Of a stretch of 64,000 nt of DNA, positions 35,999 to 44,782 are shown piece by piece. The position numbers were made by a program, and so were the translations under genes. The first letter of the stretch is position 1; every line of letters begins with the position of its first letter. The notes beneath the pieces were generated by a model. That model did not search any database. It was given only the letters and a program-made list of their open reading frames with translations, and had not been told where the DNA came from. The stretch comes from Stenotrophomonas sp. Iso1 (GTDB lineage Bacteria; Pseudomonadota; Gammaproteobacteria; Xanthomonadales; Xanthomonadaceae), in assembly GCF_027497995.1 (NCBI RefSeq), contig NZ_JAODBT010000001.1, positions 1 to 64,000 of the forward strand. The letters run 5' to 3'.

Positions 35999-36622
35999 AT
36001 GCCGTGGATGGGCATCAACGACCTGGGCACCTTCGTGGTGGCGGTCATTCTGTTCCTGATGCTGCCCGGCCCAGGCACCTTCACCTTGCTCACTGCCACA
36101 GCGCGCGGCGGCGTCCGCGCCGGTTACGCAACGCTGGCCGGGTTGATGCTCGGCGACCAGATCTTGATCGCCATCGCCGCCACCGGCGTGGCCGCGATGC
36201 TGCAGGCCCACCCAATGCTGTTTGCCGGATTGCGCTATGTCGGCGCGGCGTACCTGATCTGGGTCGGTATCCAGCTGCTGCGTGAACCGGCCGCTGGCAG
36301 CGGTGATGCCGTGCCGGCACAGCACGGCCGGCGTTGGTTCCGGCAGGCGCTGCTGGTGGGTGTGCTCAACCCCAAGGCCATCCTGTTTTACATGGCGTTC
36401 TTGCCGCTGTTCATCGACCCGGCCACACAGCGCGGCGCACTGACGCTGGCCACGATGGCGATCTTGATCGCGGTGTTGAGTGTGGGCTGGTGCTCGGTGC
36501 TGATCTTCGGTGGGCAGTTCATCGCCCGGCGTCTGGCGGGGTATCCGCGTGTGGGCGTATGGCTGCGCAGGGCGGTGGGTGTTTGCCTGGTGGTGTTTGG
36601 AGTGCGGCTGGGAATCGAGTAG
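35999..36622 (+). CDS. LysE/RhtB family amino-acid exporter
   Basis: A 207-residue inner-membrane protein with about six helices and the family N-terminus (FLMLPGPGTFTLLTATARGGVRAGYATLAGLMLGD) and the later block VGVLNPKAILFYMAFLPLFID. Members pump amino acids or derivatives out of the cell. The protein begins its first helix near residue 8. It follows the deoxyribosyltransferase-like gene by 15 bases. The substrate cannot be named. Confidence 0.9.
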   Translation: MPWMGINDLGTFVVAVILFLMLPGPGTFTLLTATARGGVRAGYATLAGLMLGDQILIAIAATGVAAMLQAHPMLFAGLRYVGAAYLIWVGIQLLREPAAGSGDAVPAQHGRRWFRQALLVGVLNPKAILFYMAFLPLFIDPATQRGALTLATMAILIAVLSVGWCSVLIFGGQFIARRLAGYPRVGVWLRRAVGVCLVVFGVRLGIE

Positions 36623-36681
36623 GGCCCGGCGGCTTGCGCAGTGCGATGATCGCCATTCCGCCGTCAACCGGAGGCCCGCCT

Positions 36682-37041
36682 ATGAACATCCATTGCAAGC
36701 GCGCCTATGAAGCCGCCAGTGCGGCAGATGGCCAACGCTTCCTGGTCGACCGGCTATGGCCGCGTGGGGTCAGCCGCGAGGCGCTGCACGCCACCTGGTT
36801 GAAGGAGGCCGCCCCCAGCACCGGGCTGCGACAGTGGTTCGACCACCGCGCCGAACGCTGGGAGCAATTCCAACAGCGCTATTGGCAGGAGCTGGCCACT
36901 TATCCACAGCATCTCAAACCCCTGCGGGATGCGCTCGACGCTGGGCCGGTCACGCTGATCTACAGTGCACGCGATACCCGCTACAACCAAGCCGTGGCGC
37001 TGCGTGACTACCTGATGGCTCACCCCCGCCATTCACATTGA
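36682..37041 (+). CDS. DUF488 family protein (YeaO-like)
   Basis: A 119-residue cytoplasmic protein of the short DUF488 group: KRAYEAASAADGQRFLVDRLWPRGVSREAL, W-L-KEAAPSTGLRQWFDH, and VTLIYSARDTRYNQAVALRDYL, the usual end. GGAGG lies eight bases before the ATG at 36682. The family has no firmly known function. Confidence 0.88.
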   Translation: MNIHCKRAYEAASAADGQRFLVDRLWPRGVSREALHATWLKEAAPSTGLRQWFDHRAERWEQFQQRYWQELATYPQHLKPLRDALDAGPVTLIYSARDTRYNQAVALRDYLMAHPRHSH

Positions 37042-37190
37042 GGGCCACCCTCGGGTTTTGTGCCAATTCCGTCACCGATGACAGGGCCAGCCGCCAAGGC
37101 CCCTTGGAACCGTGCATGTTTCTGGCTTTGCTGCACTGCATTCGGCGACACTCGCCGACTTCTTGAATCACTACGAACCGCGAGGTCCGC

Positions 37191-38624
37191 ATGCAATCCT
37201 GGCTCCGGCGCAAGTCCATCGACCAGCTCACCGAACATGAGGAAGGCCGCCGGCTGATCCCCACGCTGAGTTGGCCCCATCTGGTTGCGCTGGGCATCGG
37301 TGCCATCGTCGGCACCGGCATCTACACGCTGATCGGCGTCGGTGCGGACAAGGCCGGACCGGCGGTGCTGCTGTCCTTCATCATCGCCGGCGTGATCTGC
37401 GCTTGTGCAGCGCTGGCCTATGCCGAGCTGTCAACGATGATGCCGGCCGCCGGCAGCGCCTATACCTACAGCTACAGCGCGTTGGGCGAGACCGTCGCCT
37501 GGGTGGTGGGCTGGAGCCTGATCCTGGAGTACTCGCTGGTGGTCAGCACCGTCGCGGTGGGCTGGTCGGGTTACTTCGTCGGCTTCCTGGAATGGCTGCA
37601 CACCGCTTTCGGCTGGAACGTGATGCTGCCGCAGGCGCTGGCCGCTGGTCCGCACGTCGAAGGCGGTTTCATCAACGTGCCCGCCATTGTCATCACCTTC
37701 CTGGTCGCCGGCATGTTGATGGTCGGCACCAAGGAAAGCGCCACGCTCAACGCGGTGCTGGTGGTGTTGAAGCTGATTGCGCTGGCGGTGTTCGTGGCTG
37801 TCGCGCTGCCGGCGTTCAGCGTGGATAACCTACAGCCGTTCATGCCTTATGGCTTCCCCAAATCGCTCACTCCCGATGGCGTCGAACGCGGTGTGATGGC
37901 GGCAGCGGCCATCATCTTCTTCGCCTTCTATGGCTTTGATGCCATTTCCACTGCGGCCGAAGAAACCAAGAACCCGGGCCGTGACCTGTCCATCGGCATC
38001 GTGGGTTCGATGATCGGCTGCACCATCATCTACCTGCTGGTGGCGACCGCTGCGGTCGGTGCGATGAGCTACACCGTGTTCGGCAAGAGCGCCGAGCCGC
38101 TGGCGCTGATCATGCGTGAACTCGGCCATGGCACCGCTGCGCTGGTGATCGGCATTGTGGCGATCATCGCGCTGCCGACGGTATTGCTGGCGTTCTTCTA
38201 TGGCCAGAGCCGCATCTTCTTTGTGATGTCGCGTGACGGCCTGCTGCCGCGCGGTCTGTCCAAGGTGAACAAGCGCACCGGCACACCGGTGACCATCACC
38301 CTGTTCACCGCCGTACTGGTGGCTGCAATGGCGGGCGTGGCGCGTCTGGATGAAATCGCCGCGCTGGCCAATGCCGGCACGTTGGCCGCGTTCACCGCCG
38401 TGGGCCTGTGCCTGTTGGTACTGCGCAAGCGCGAGGCTGGCCGCGAGCGCAAGTTCCGTGCGCCGCTGGCGTGGATCATCGGCCCGGTCGCGATCCTGGG
38501 CTGCATCTACCTGTTCTTCAGCCTGCCGAACCGCACGCAGCTGTGGTTCCTGGCGTGGAACGCGCTGGGCCTGGTGGTCTATGTGCTGTACAGCCGCCGC
38601 AACGCAGTGCTGGGCCGCAAGTAA
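37191..38624 (+). CDS. APC-family amino acid permease
   Basis: A 477-residue permease with about 12 helices. The N-terminal substrate site stretch GIGAIVGTGIYTLIGVGADKAGPAVLLSF and the block FFAFYGFDAISTAAEETKNPGRDLSIGI place it with the YhdG/CAT-like group of cationic amino acid transporters. GAGGT lies in front of the ATG. It is followed by a strong terminator. Substrate within the group is not determined. Confidence 0.92.
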   Translation: MQSWLRRKSIDQLTEHEEGRRLIPTLSWPHLVALGIGAIVGTGIYTLIGVGADKAGPAVLLSFIIAGVICACAALAYAELSTMMPAAGSAYTYSYSALGETVAWVVGWSLILEYSLVVSTVAVGWSGYFVGFLEWLHTAFGWNVMLPQALAAGPHVEGGFINVPAIVITFLVAGMLMVGTKESATLNAVLVVLKLIALAVFVAVALPAFSVDNLQPFMPYGFPKSLTPDGVERGVMAAAAIIFFAFYGFDAISTAAEETKNPGRDLSIGIVGSMIGCTIIYLLVATAAVGAMSYTVFGKSAEPLALIMRELGHGTAALVIGIVAIIALPTVLLAFFYGQSRIFFVMSRDGLLPRGLSKVNKRTGTPVTITLFTAVLVAAMAGVARLDEIAALANAGTLAAFTAVGLCLLVLRKREAGRERKFRAPLAWIIGPVAILGCIYLFFSLPNRTQLWFLAWNALGLVVYVLYSRRNAVLGRK

Positions 38625-38648
38625 TCCACAGCGGCCTGTGGATAAAAC

Positions 38649-38680
38649 AAAAAGCGGGCTTCGGCCCGCTTTTTGTTTTT
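38649..38680 (+). terminator. Rho-independent terminator after the APC permease gene
   Basis: Stem AAAAAGCGGGC / GCCCGCTTTTT with a TTCG loop and a further TTTTT, 24 bases after the stop codon. Confidence 0.93.
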
Positions 38681-38721
38681 GGGGTGACTTAAAGGACGGC
38701 TTCTCCTTTTGCAGCAGCCTC

Positions 38722-38752
38722 CCGCAGGCCGGGGATTCATCCCGGCCTGCGG
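38722..38752 (-). terminator. GC-rich hairpin at the end of the dipeptidase gene
   Basis: Perfect 12-base arms CCGCAGGCCGGG (38722-38733) and CCCGGCCTGCGG (38741-38752), four bases after the dipeptidase stop on the minus strand. No T-run follows, so it may protect the 3' end or help Rho-dependent ending rather than stop transcription alone. Confidence 0.5.
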
Positions 38753-38756
38753 TGCA

Positions 38757-39998
38757 TTACTTGCCGTCGTTCTTCGCCGCGTAATCCTGCGCCTGGCGCA
38801 TCACACGCAGCACGTTGCCGCTCCAGATGTTGGCGATCTGCGCTTCGCTCAAGCCACGGCGCTGCATCCACGCGGTGATCTTGGGCAGGTCGCTGGCGTC
38901 CTGCATGCCGGTCACACCGCCACCGCCATCCCAATCCATGCCAATGCCCACGTGGTCCGGGCCGACCACGTCGAGCATGTGGCCAAAGTGCTGGAAGAAA
39001 TCATCCAGGGTGGCCTTGGGCCGTGGGTACTGCTTGTCCAGCTCAGCCATGGCGGTGGCCAGTTCGGCGCCCTTGGCCATGGTCATGTTTTCCCAGCCAC
39101 CCAGGCGCTTTTCCAGTGCGTCCTCGGCCTGCTTGCGCTCGGGGCTCTTGGTTTCGTCAACCAGGTAGCCACCGTAGGCATTGGCCTGGATCACCCCACC
39201 CTTGGCCGCGAGCTGGCGCAGACGCGTGTCGTCAAGGTTGCGCGCATGGTTGAAGATCTCCTTGGCCGAGCTGTGCGACAGGATGAACGGCACCGGCATC
39301 ATTTCAATGAGGTTGTCGAACACCGCATCGGACGCGTGCGATTGGTCGATGACGATGCCCAGTTTCACGGCCTCGTTGACCAGCGCCTTGCCGGCCGGGC
39401 TCAGCCCCTTCCATTCGGCACCCTTGGGGTCGGTGGCGGAATCGGCAAATTCGTTGTTGGCGAAGTGCACCGTCGACATCAGCCGCAGGCCGGCGGTGTA
39501 GTAGAAGCTCAGCAGCGACGGGTCGGCCACCAGCGGGCTGCCGTTCTCCATGCTGATGTAGACCACGCGCTTGCCGGCAGCCTTGATGCGCGCCGCATCG
39601 TCGGCCGTGAGCGCCAGCTGGAACTTGTCCGGATTGGCGGCCAGCATTTCGTGGATCTGCATCATCCGCTGCAGGCCATGGTCACGCTCGGCGCGGTGCG
39701 CGGCCTGCGTACGGTCGCCCTGGTCGGTATAGATCGCAAAGAAACCACCATCCAGCGCGCCTTCCACCATGCGCGGGTAATCCACCTGCGACAGCGCGTT
39801 GTGGTCATGGCGCTGCATGATGTTGAAATCCGGCCGGGCGAAATTGGCCGGGGTATCCAGATGCGTATCCAGGGTGAGCAGCTTGTGCTGCAACTCACTG
39901 GCCTTGGCCAGTTCAGCCTGACTGAATTCCACCGCCGAGGCGGCCAGCGGCCAGCACAGCGACAGGGATACCAACAGGGACAGGGGACGCAGCGTCAT
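38757..39998 (-). CDS. Secreted membrane-dipeptidase family protein (peptidase M19)
   Basis: A 413-residue exported zinc peptidase. The signal peptide ends near LAASAVEF. Metal ligands of the M19/renal dipeptidase family are visible: LDTHLDTP, SMENG, DQSHAS, LSHSSAKE and GIGMDWDGGGG. The family cleaves dipeptides, including D-containing ones, and sometimes beta-lactams. ATG at 39998. It is a single-gene unit. Confidence 0.93.
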   Translation of the reverse strand: MTLRPLSLLVSLSLCWPLAASAVEFSQAELAKASELQHKLLTLDTHLDTPANFARPDFNIMQRHDHNALSQVDYPRMVEGALDGGFFAIYTDQGDRTQAAHRAERDHGLQRMMQIHEMLAANPDKFQLALTADDAARIKAAGKRVVYISMENGSPLVADPSLLSFYYTAGLRLMSTVHFANNEFADSATDPKGAEWKGLSPAGKALVNEAVKLGIVIDQSHASDAVFDNLIEMMPVPFILSHSSAKEIFNHARNLDDTRLRQLAAKGGVIQANAYGGYLVDETKSPERKQAEDALEKRLGGWENMTMAKGAELATAMAELDKQYPRPKATLDDFFQHFGHMLDVVGPDHVGIGMDWDGGGGVTGMQDASDLPKITAWMQRRGLSEAQIANIWSGNVLRVMRQAQDYAAKNDGK

Positions 39999-40098
39999 GA
40001 GGCCTCACCGTGGATGGAAAGGCCCGACCTTAACGCTGTGGTGATGCAACCGGCCAGTGACGGACGGCATGGGCGCGCGAACAGGGCCTTACAAACCC

Positions 40099-40202
40099 GC
40101 TCTCCCCTTCGCCTGCGCTGCAAGCGAGGGAGCAGGTTCCACGAACCGGCAGAGTGAAGCGGGCCGCTTCATCCCTCCCTTTGAGGAGGGGTGGGGGAAA
40201 GG
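40099..40202. repeat. Degenerate dispersed repeat upstream of rlmI end
   Basis: Weak copies of the palindromic repeat: CTCTCCCCTTCGCCTGCGC with GCAAGCGAGGGAGCAGG (40099-40136) and CCCTCCCTTTGAGGAGGGGT (40171-40190). They fill the 263-base space between two minus-strand genes. Confidence 0.4.
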
Positions 40203-40261
40203 TGAAGCCTTCCCGATAAAGCCCGAGCGGAGCGTGGCTCCGCCCTACCGCTGCGCGATGC

Positions 40262-41431
40262 TCAGTCCACCACGCGGCAGAACACGGCCTTGAGGTAACG
40301 CGATTCCTGCACGTGCGCCATGAACGGATGATCCGGGCCCGCGCCCGTCACCTTGAGGATCTGGATGGTGCGGTTGGAATAGAACGCGGCACGACGCAGC
40401 ATGTCCAGGAACTGATCCTCGGCCACCAGACCGGTGCACGAGAATGTGGCAAACAGACCGCCCGGCTTGACCACGCCCAGCGCCAGCTTGTTCATGTCCA
40501 GGTACTTCTTCAGCGCGGTGATGACCTGGTCGCGGTCGCGGGTCATCTTGGCCGGGTCCAGGATCACCACGTCGTACTGCTCGCCGCGGTTGGCCGCATC
40601 ACGCAGCCACGGGAAGATGTCGGCCTGCACGAACTTGGGCTTGGCGTTGTTCAAACGCGCATTGCCCTTGGCGATCTGGATCACGTCCTGGTCGATGTCC
40701 ACGCCCAGCACTTCGCTGGCACCGCGCGCGGCGGCATACACCGCAAAGCCACCGGTGTTGCAGCACAGGTCCAGCACGGTCTTGCCTTCCACCTGCTGGC
40801 TCAACCACTCGCGGTTCTCGCGCTGGTCCGCGAAGAAACCGGTCTTGTGCGCGCCAGCCGGGTCCGCACGGAACTTGATGCCATATTCGGTGATCACCGA
40901 CGGCTCGGTGGTGGTGTTGCCGTGGAAATCAAAGCTTTCCTGCTTCTGCACGTGCTCGTCGGCAAAGCTGTGGAAGCGGCAGCCCGGGAACTGCTCGCGC
41001 AGTGCTTCGTAGATCCACTCGCGGTGGCGGAACATACCCGCGGCAAAGAATTCGACCACGATCAGGTCCGCATAACGGTCCACGACCAGGCCCGACAATC
41101 CGTCACCTTCGCTGTGAACCACGCGCCACGCGTCGGAGATCGCGTCGAGCTTGAGCACGTCACGACGCAGCGACACTGCGGCAGCGATCTTGCGGGAGAA
41201 CCAAGCCTGGTCCACCGCCACATCCGGATCCGTTTCCAGAATGCGCACGGCAATACGCGAATGACCGTTATAGAAACCACGGCCGATCCAGACCTCATCC
41301 ACGCCGACCACGTCGACGATGGTGCCCGACTTGGGCTTGACGGTCGGCTTTTCAACCAGCTTCTGGAAAATCCACGGGTGGCTGGAGCGCCACGCGTTCT
41401 TCAGGCGTACGATGGGAAGTGGGGTATTCAT
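40262..41431 (-). CDS. rlmI: 23S rRNA (cytosine-5) methyltransferase, RlmI family
   Basis: A 389-residue class I SAM-dependent methyltransferase with an N-terminal PUA-type RNA-binding domain (about 1-80) and a Rossmann domain: VLDLCCNTGGFAVYAA (SAM site), VLGVDIDQDVIQIAKGNA, DVVILDPAKMTRDRDQV and the catalytic Cys in LFATFSCTGL. This matches RlmI, which methylates C1962 of 23S rRNA. ATG at 41431; the longer frame upstream lacks family character. The exact rRNA target is inferred from the family. Confidence 0.88.
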   Translation of the reverse strand: MNTPLPIVRLKNAWRSSHPWIFQKLVEKPTVKPKSGTIVDVVGVDEVWIGRGFYNGHSRIAVRILETDPDVAVDQAWFSRKIAAAVSLRRDVLKLDAISDAWRVVHSEGDGLSGLVVDRYADLIVVEFFAAGMFRHREWIYEALREQFPGCRFHSFADEHVQKQESFDFHGNTTTEPSVITEYGIKFRADPAGAHKTGFFADQRENREWLSQQVEGKTVLDLCCNTGGFAVYAAARGASEVLGVDIDQDVIQIAKGNARLNNAKPKFVQADIFPWLRDAANRGEQYDVVILDPAKMTRDRDQVITALKKYLDMNKLALGVVKPGGLFATFSCTGLVAEDQFLDMLRRAAFYSNRTIQILKVTGAGPDHPFMAHVQESRYLKAVFCRVVD

Positions 41432-41516
41432 GGCGCTATTGTAGCCGTGCCGGGCCCCTGCCCCGAGGGGCATTCATTGACTGTGCTGACCTCAGGCCGC
41501 AGTATTCAATCCCAGA

Positions 41517-41647
41517 AGGGGAGTAGCTCCCAGACGTTGTCGCCGTCAATTCGAGCCGCAAGGCTCCGGTGCAACGGCAGTTCCGACCGCCGGAACTGTG
41601 AGCAAGACCTTCGCCGCATTGGCGAAGCTCTGTCCCCGGTCTCCCCT
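41517..41647 (+). ncRNA. yybP-ykoY manganese riboswitch upstream of terC
   Basis: The leader has the family's conserved start GGGGAGTAGC (41518-41527), the loop stretch GTCGCCGTCAA and GCAAGACCTTCGCC with its partner GGCGAAG. The closing stem pairs AGGGGAG (41517-41523) with CTCCCCT (41641-41647). Known yybP-ykoY switches bind Mn2+ and turn on Mn exporters of the TerC/Alx and MntP kinds; the TerC gene starts 63 bases further on. It was recognised by eye, without covariance scoring. Confidence 0.82.
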
Positions 41648-41710
41648 GATTCCGTGTCCAGCTCTTGGCCTGTGTGGTTCCAAGACCCATTCATATGACC
41701 GGAAATCCCC

Positions 41711-42670
41711 ATGATTCAGACAATTGGTAATCCCTGGCTTTGGGGCGGCTTCATTGCCGTCGTCATTGCCGCCTTGCTGATCGACCTGGTGCTGATGCGC
41801 CACGGCGGCCCGCACAAAGTCACCTTCAAGGAGGCTTTGTGGTGGTCGCTGGGCTGGGTGGCACTGGCTTTGGCCTTCAACGCCGGCCTCTGGTACTACC
41901 TCAATGAAACCGCCGGTGTGGCAGTGGCCAATGAAGTGGGCCTGCAGTTCCTGACCGGTTATCTGATCGAGAAGGCCCTGGCGGTCGACAACATCTTCGT
42001 GTTCCTGCTGATCATGGGCTACTTCGCGGTGCCCGAGACGCAGCGTCAACGTGTGTTGATCATCGGCATTCTGGGCGCCATCGCGCTGCGTACGATCATG
42101 ATCTTCGCCGGCACCGTGCTGGTCAGCCAGTTCCATTGGCTGCTGTACGTGTTCGGTGCGTTCCTGCTGTTCACCGGCTGGAAGATGTGGACCGCCGCTG
42201 GTGAGGAACCCAGCCTGGACAACAATCCGGCGCTGAAATTCATGCGCAAGCACCTGCGCATCAGCCACGAGTACAACGGCAACCGCCTGGTCACCGAGAA
42301 GAACGGCGTGCGCTGGTTCACCCCGATGTTCGTGGTGCTGATCCTCATCGCCGTCACCGACGTGATCTTCGCGGTGGACTCGATCCCGGCCATCTTCGCC
42401 ATCACCACCGACCCGTTCATCGTGCTGACCTCGAACGTGTTCGCGGTGCTGGGCCTGCGCGCGATGTTCTTCCTGCTGGCTGGTATGGCTGACCGTTTCC
42501 ACCTGCTGCCGTATGGCCTGGCGGTGATCCTGGCGTTCATTGGCACCAAGATGCTGCTGATCGACATCTTCAAAATCCCGGTGCCGGTGTCGCTGGGCGT
42601 GGTTGCCGCGATCCTGATCGCCACCATGATCCTGAGCCTGAAGATCCCGCCGAAGCAGAATCACGGCTGA
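41711..42670 (+). CDS. TerC/Alx family membrane protein, probable manganese exporter
   Basis: A 319-residue inner-membrane protein with about eight to nine helices. Two acidic signatures are present, IEKALAVDNIFVF and VTDVIFAVDSIPAIFAIT, whose Asp residues are the metal-binding positions of the family. ATG at 41711. The manganese riboswitch in its leader supports Mn2+ export as its task, as with E. coli Alx, rather than tellurium resistance; no ter genes are nearby. Confidence 0.92.
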   Translation: MIQTIGNPWLWGGFIAVVIAALLIDLVLMRHGGPHKVTFKEALWWSLGWVALALAFNAGLWYYLNETAGVAVANEVGLQFLTGYLIEKALAVDNIFVFLLIMGYFAVPETQRQRVLIIGILGAIALRTIMIFAGTVLVSQFHWLLYVFGAFLLFTGWKMWTAAGEEPSLDNNPALKFMRKHLRISHEYNGNRLVTEKNGVRWFTPMFVVLILIAVTDVIFAVDSIPAIFAITTDPFIVLTSNVFAVLGLRAMFFLLAGMADRFHLLPYGLAVILAFIGTKMLLIDIFKIPVPVSLGVVAAILIATMILSLKIPPKQNHG

Positions 42671-42767
42671 TACGCCGTGCCACCGGCGGGATTGTCCCGC
42701 TGGTGGCACGCCTGTTCCCGAACGCGGCCCCCTTGCAATCGCGGGGGCTGCCGCAAGTTCTGATGTC

Positions 42768-43547
42768 ATGGATACGCAGATCGCGCCTGACACCGGCACC
42801 GCGCCGGCCCGCAATGACCGCAGCCGCGTGCTGCGTGCCTTCAACCTGAGCCTGGGTTTCGTGTTGCTGCTGGTGGCGATATTCGCCCTTCAAAGCAGTG
42901 GCTGGGACTGGCGGGCATGGTCCGTTGCGCCATTGGAAAGCCACGGCCTGCTCGGCCTGCTGGGTGCGCCGCTGCTGCATGGTTCCATCGAACACCTGGG
43001 CGCCAATGCGGTGGCCCTGCTGATTCTGGGCACGCTGGCCGGCAGTGTTTATCCACAGGCCACGCTACGCGCGCTGCCCCTGCTGTGGATAGGTTCCGGG
43101 CTGGGTGCCTGGCTGCTGGGCGATATCGGCAGCCACCATCTGGGCGCCAGTGGCGTGACCCACGGCCTGATGTTCCTGGTGTTCGTGCTGGGCCTGTTGC
43201 GCCGTGACCGGCAGGCCATCGCCGCCAGCATGATCGGCTTCCTGTTCTACGGCAGCATGTTGATCACCATCCTGCCGCACGAGCCGGGTGTGTCCTGGCA
43301 ATCGCATATGGGTGGCGCCGCCGCTGGCCTCATCGCCGCATTGATGTTCCGCCACGCCGACCCGATGGCACCGCGCAAACGCTATAGCTGGGAAGACGAA
43401 GAAGAGGAAGACGTGCAGCCGCTGGCGGACAACGAACTGGAACCGCCTGCTCCGGGCCGGGTGCCGGTGCTGTGGCAACCGCGCGAAGGCCGGGACTACG
43501 ACGTGGTGGTGCCGCTGCGGCGACGGGACCCGGACAGTCCGCAGTAA
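42768..43547 (+). CDS. Rhomboid family intramembrane serine protease
   Basis: A 259-residue protein with six helices. The catalytic Ser is in HHLGASGVTHG and the catalytic His in SWQSHMGGAAAGLIAAL; the loop-1-like stretch LLHGSIEHLGANAVALLILG with HxxxN is typical. It cleaves other membrane proteins within the bilayer. After the last helix it has a tail of about 55 residues, first acidic (SWEDEEEEDVQPLADNELE), then proline- and arginine-rich. It is convergent with the GDPD gene. Confidence 0.9.
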   Translation: MDTQIAPDTGTAPARNDRSRVLRAFNLSLGFVLLLVAIFALQSSGWDWRAWSVAPLESHGLLGLLGAPLLHGSIEHLGANAVALLILGTLAGSVYPQATLRALPLLWIGSGLGAWLLGDIGSHHLGASGVTHGLMFLVFVLGLLRRDRQAIAASMIGFLFYGSMLITILPHEPGVSWQSHMGGAAAGLIAALMFRHADPMAPRKRYSWEDEEEEDVQPLADNELEPPAPGRVPVLWQPREGRDYDVVVPLRRRDPDSPQ

Positions 43548-43592
43548 GCGTCTCTGCGCCCGCCAGTTTGAGCCCTACCCGCAGCCTGATCG

Positions 43593-44687
43593 TTAAGGGG
43601 TAGCATCCACCGCGCGACGTCCCAGCGCCGGATCATCGGTAAACAAAGCATCAATCCCCGCCTGCAGGAACACCCGCATCTCGGCCACGGAAGCGTCCGG
43701 GTTGCGCGCGGTCTCCGCCCCTTGGCGCAATGCCGGCGGCAGGAATGGATTCTCGGGGCGGAACGTATAGACCACCACTTGCAGGCCGGCAGCATGCGCA
43801 TCGGCGATCAATGCCGTTGGCGCAGCCAACTTGCCCTGTGCATCCAGCGGTATCAGTGCGTGCTTCTCGGCGCCGATGGCATCGGCATAGGTGGCGATAT
43901 CGCGCAGCCCGGCAGGCGTCATCATCTGTGCATAAGTCAGTGAACCACCGGCCAGCACAACATCGGCCGGCGTGTCTGTAGGGGCGCCCAGCAACTGCAG
44001 CAGACGGATGTTGGAATCCTTGCCCAGCTTCTGCCGCAGCGCGCGCAGGTTGGCGGTCTCGAACGACTGCAGCAGGATCGGCGCGACGTTGGTGTAGGCA
44101 TTGCCTCGCAACGTGGCGAGCAGCTTGTCTTCCATCGGTAAGCCGATGCCGCGGAAATAACTGCCGTGCTTGATCTCCGGCGCCAAGCCGATACCGCGGT
44201 TGGCACGTCCGGCCTGCTGCACCAGGAAGGTGATGATCTCGTCCAGCGAGGCGATGCGGAACTGTCCATCAAAGGCCGTGCCACGCACCTGCGGCAGGCG
44301 CTCGCGGGCGTACAGCGTCTTCAACTCGGCCAGGGTGAAGTCTTCGGTGAACCAGCCTTCCTCGGTCTGGCCATCGATCACCTTGCGGGTGCGTCGGTCG
44401 GCAAATTCAGCGCGCGCGGCGACATCGGTGGTCGAGCCGATCTCGTTCTCGTGACGGGCCACCATTACGCCATCCTTGGTCATCACCAGATCCGGCTCGA
44501 TGTAATCGGCGCCGTCGGAAATGGCCTGTGCATAAGCGGCCAGCGTGTGTTCCGGCAGCAAGGCGCTGGCGCCTCGGTGCGCGTACACCGAGGCCTGTGG
44601 ATAACGTGGGGCGGCTTGGGCTTCCATTGCCCCGCAGAATGCCATGACCACGCCCATCAACACCCCACCGTGCCACTTGGATACCAC
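43593..44687 (-). CDS. Secreted glycerophosphodiester phosphodiesterase
   Basis: The catalytic fold is clear: VYAHRGASALLPEHTLAAYAQAISDGADYIEPDLVMTKDG with the metal-binding His, Glu and Asp, then VARHENEIG and later PEIKHG. The enzyme splits glycerophosphodiesters to glycerol-3-phosphate and an alcohol. I prefer GTG at 44687, with GGAG five bases ahead, giving 364 residues and a signal peptide ending at MEAQA; ATG at 44750 (385 residues) has no ribosome site. It follows the ABC-F gene on the same strand. Confidence 0.85.
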   Translation of the reverse strand: MVSKWHGGVLMGVVMAFCGAMEAQAAPRYPQASVYAHRGASALLPEHTLAAYAQAISDGADYIEPDLVMTKDGVMVARHENEIGSTTDVAARAEFADRRTRKVIDGQTEEGWFTEDFTLAELKTLYARERLPQVRGTAFDGQFRIASLDEIITFLVQQAGRANRGIGLAPEIKHGSYFRGIGLPMEDKLLATLRGNAYTNVAPILLQSFETANLRALRQKLGKDSNIRLLQLLGAPTDTPADVVLAGGSLTYAQMMTPAGLRDIATYADAIGAEKHALIPLDAQGKLAAPTALIADAHAAGLQVVVYTFRPENPFLPPALRQGAETARNPDASVAEMRVFLQAGIDALFTDDPALGRRAVDATP

Positions 44688-44782
44688 CGTCACTCCATCG
44701 CGCGCAGCCGCGCCAGCCAGCAGAAAGAGGCGGCAGTGTGGCGCCGGCATGTGACGTCAGTAAGTACGTTGGCCACGGTGTT

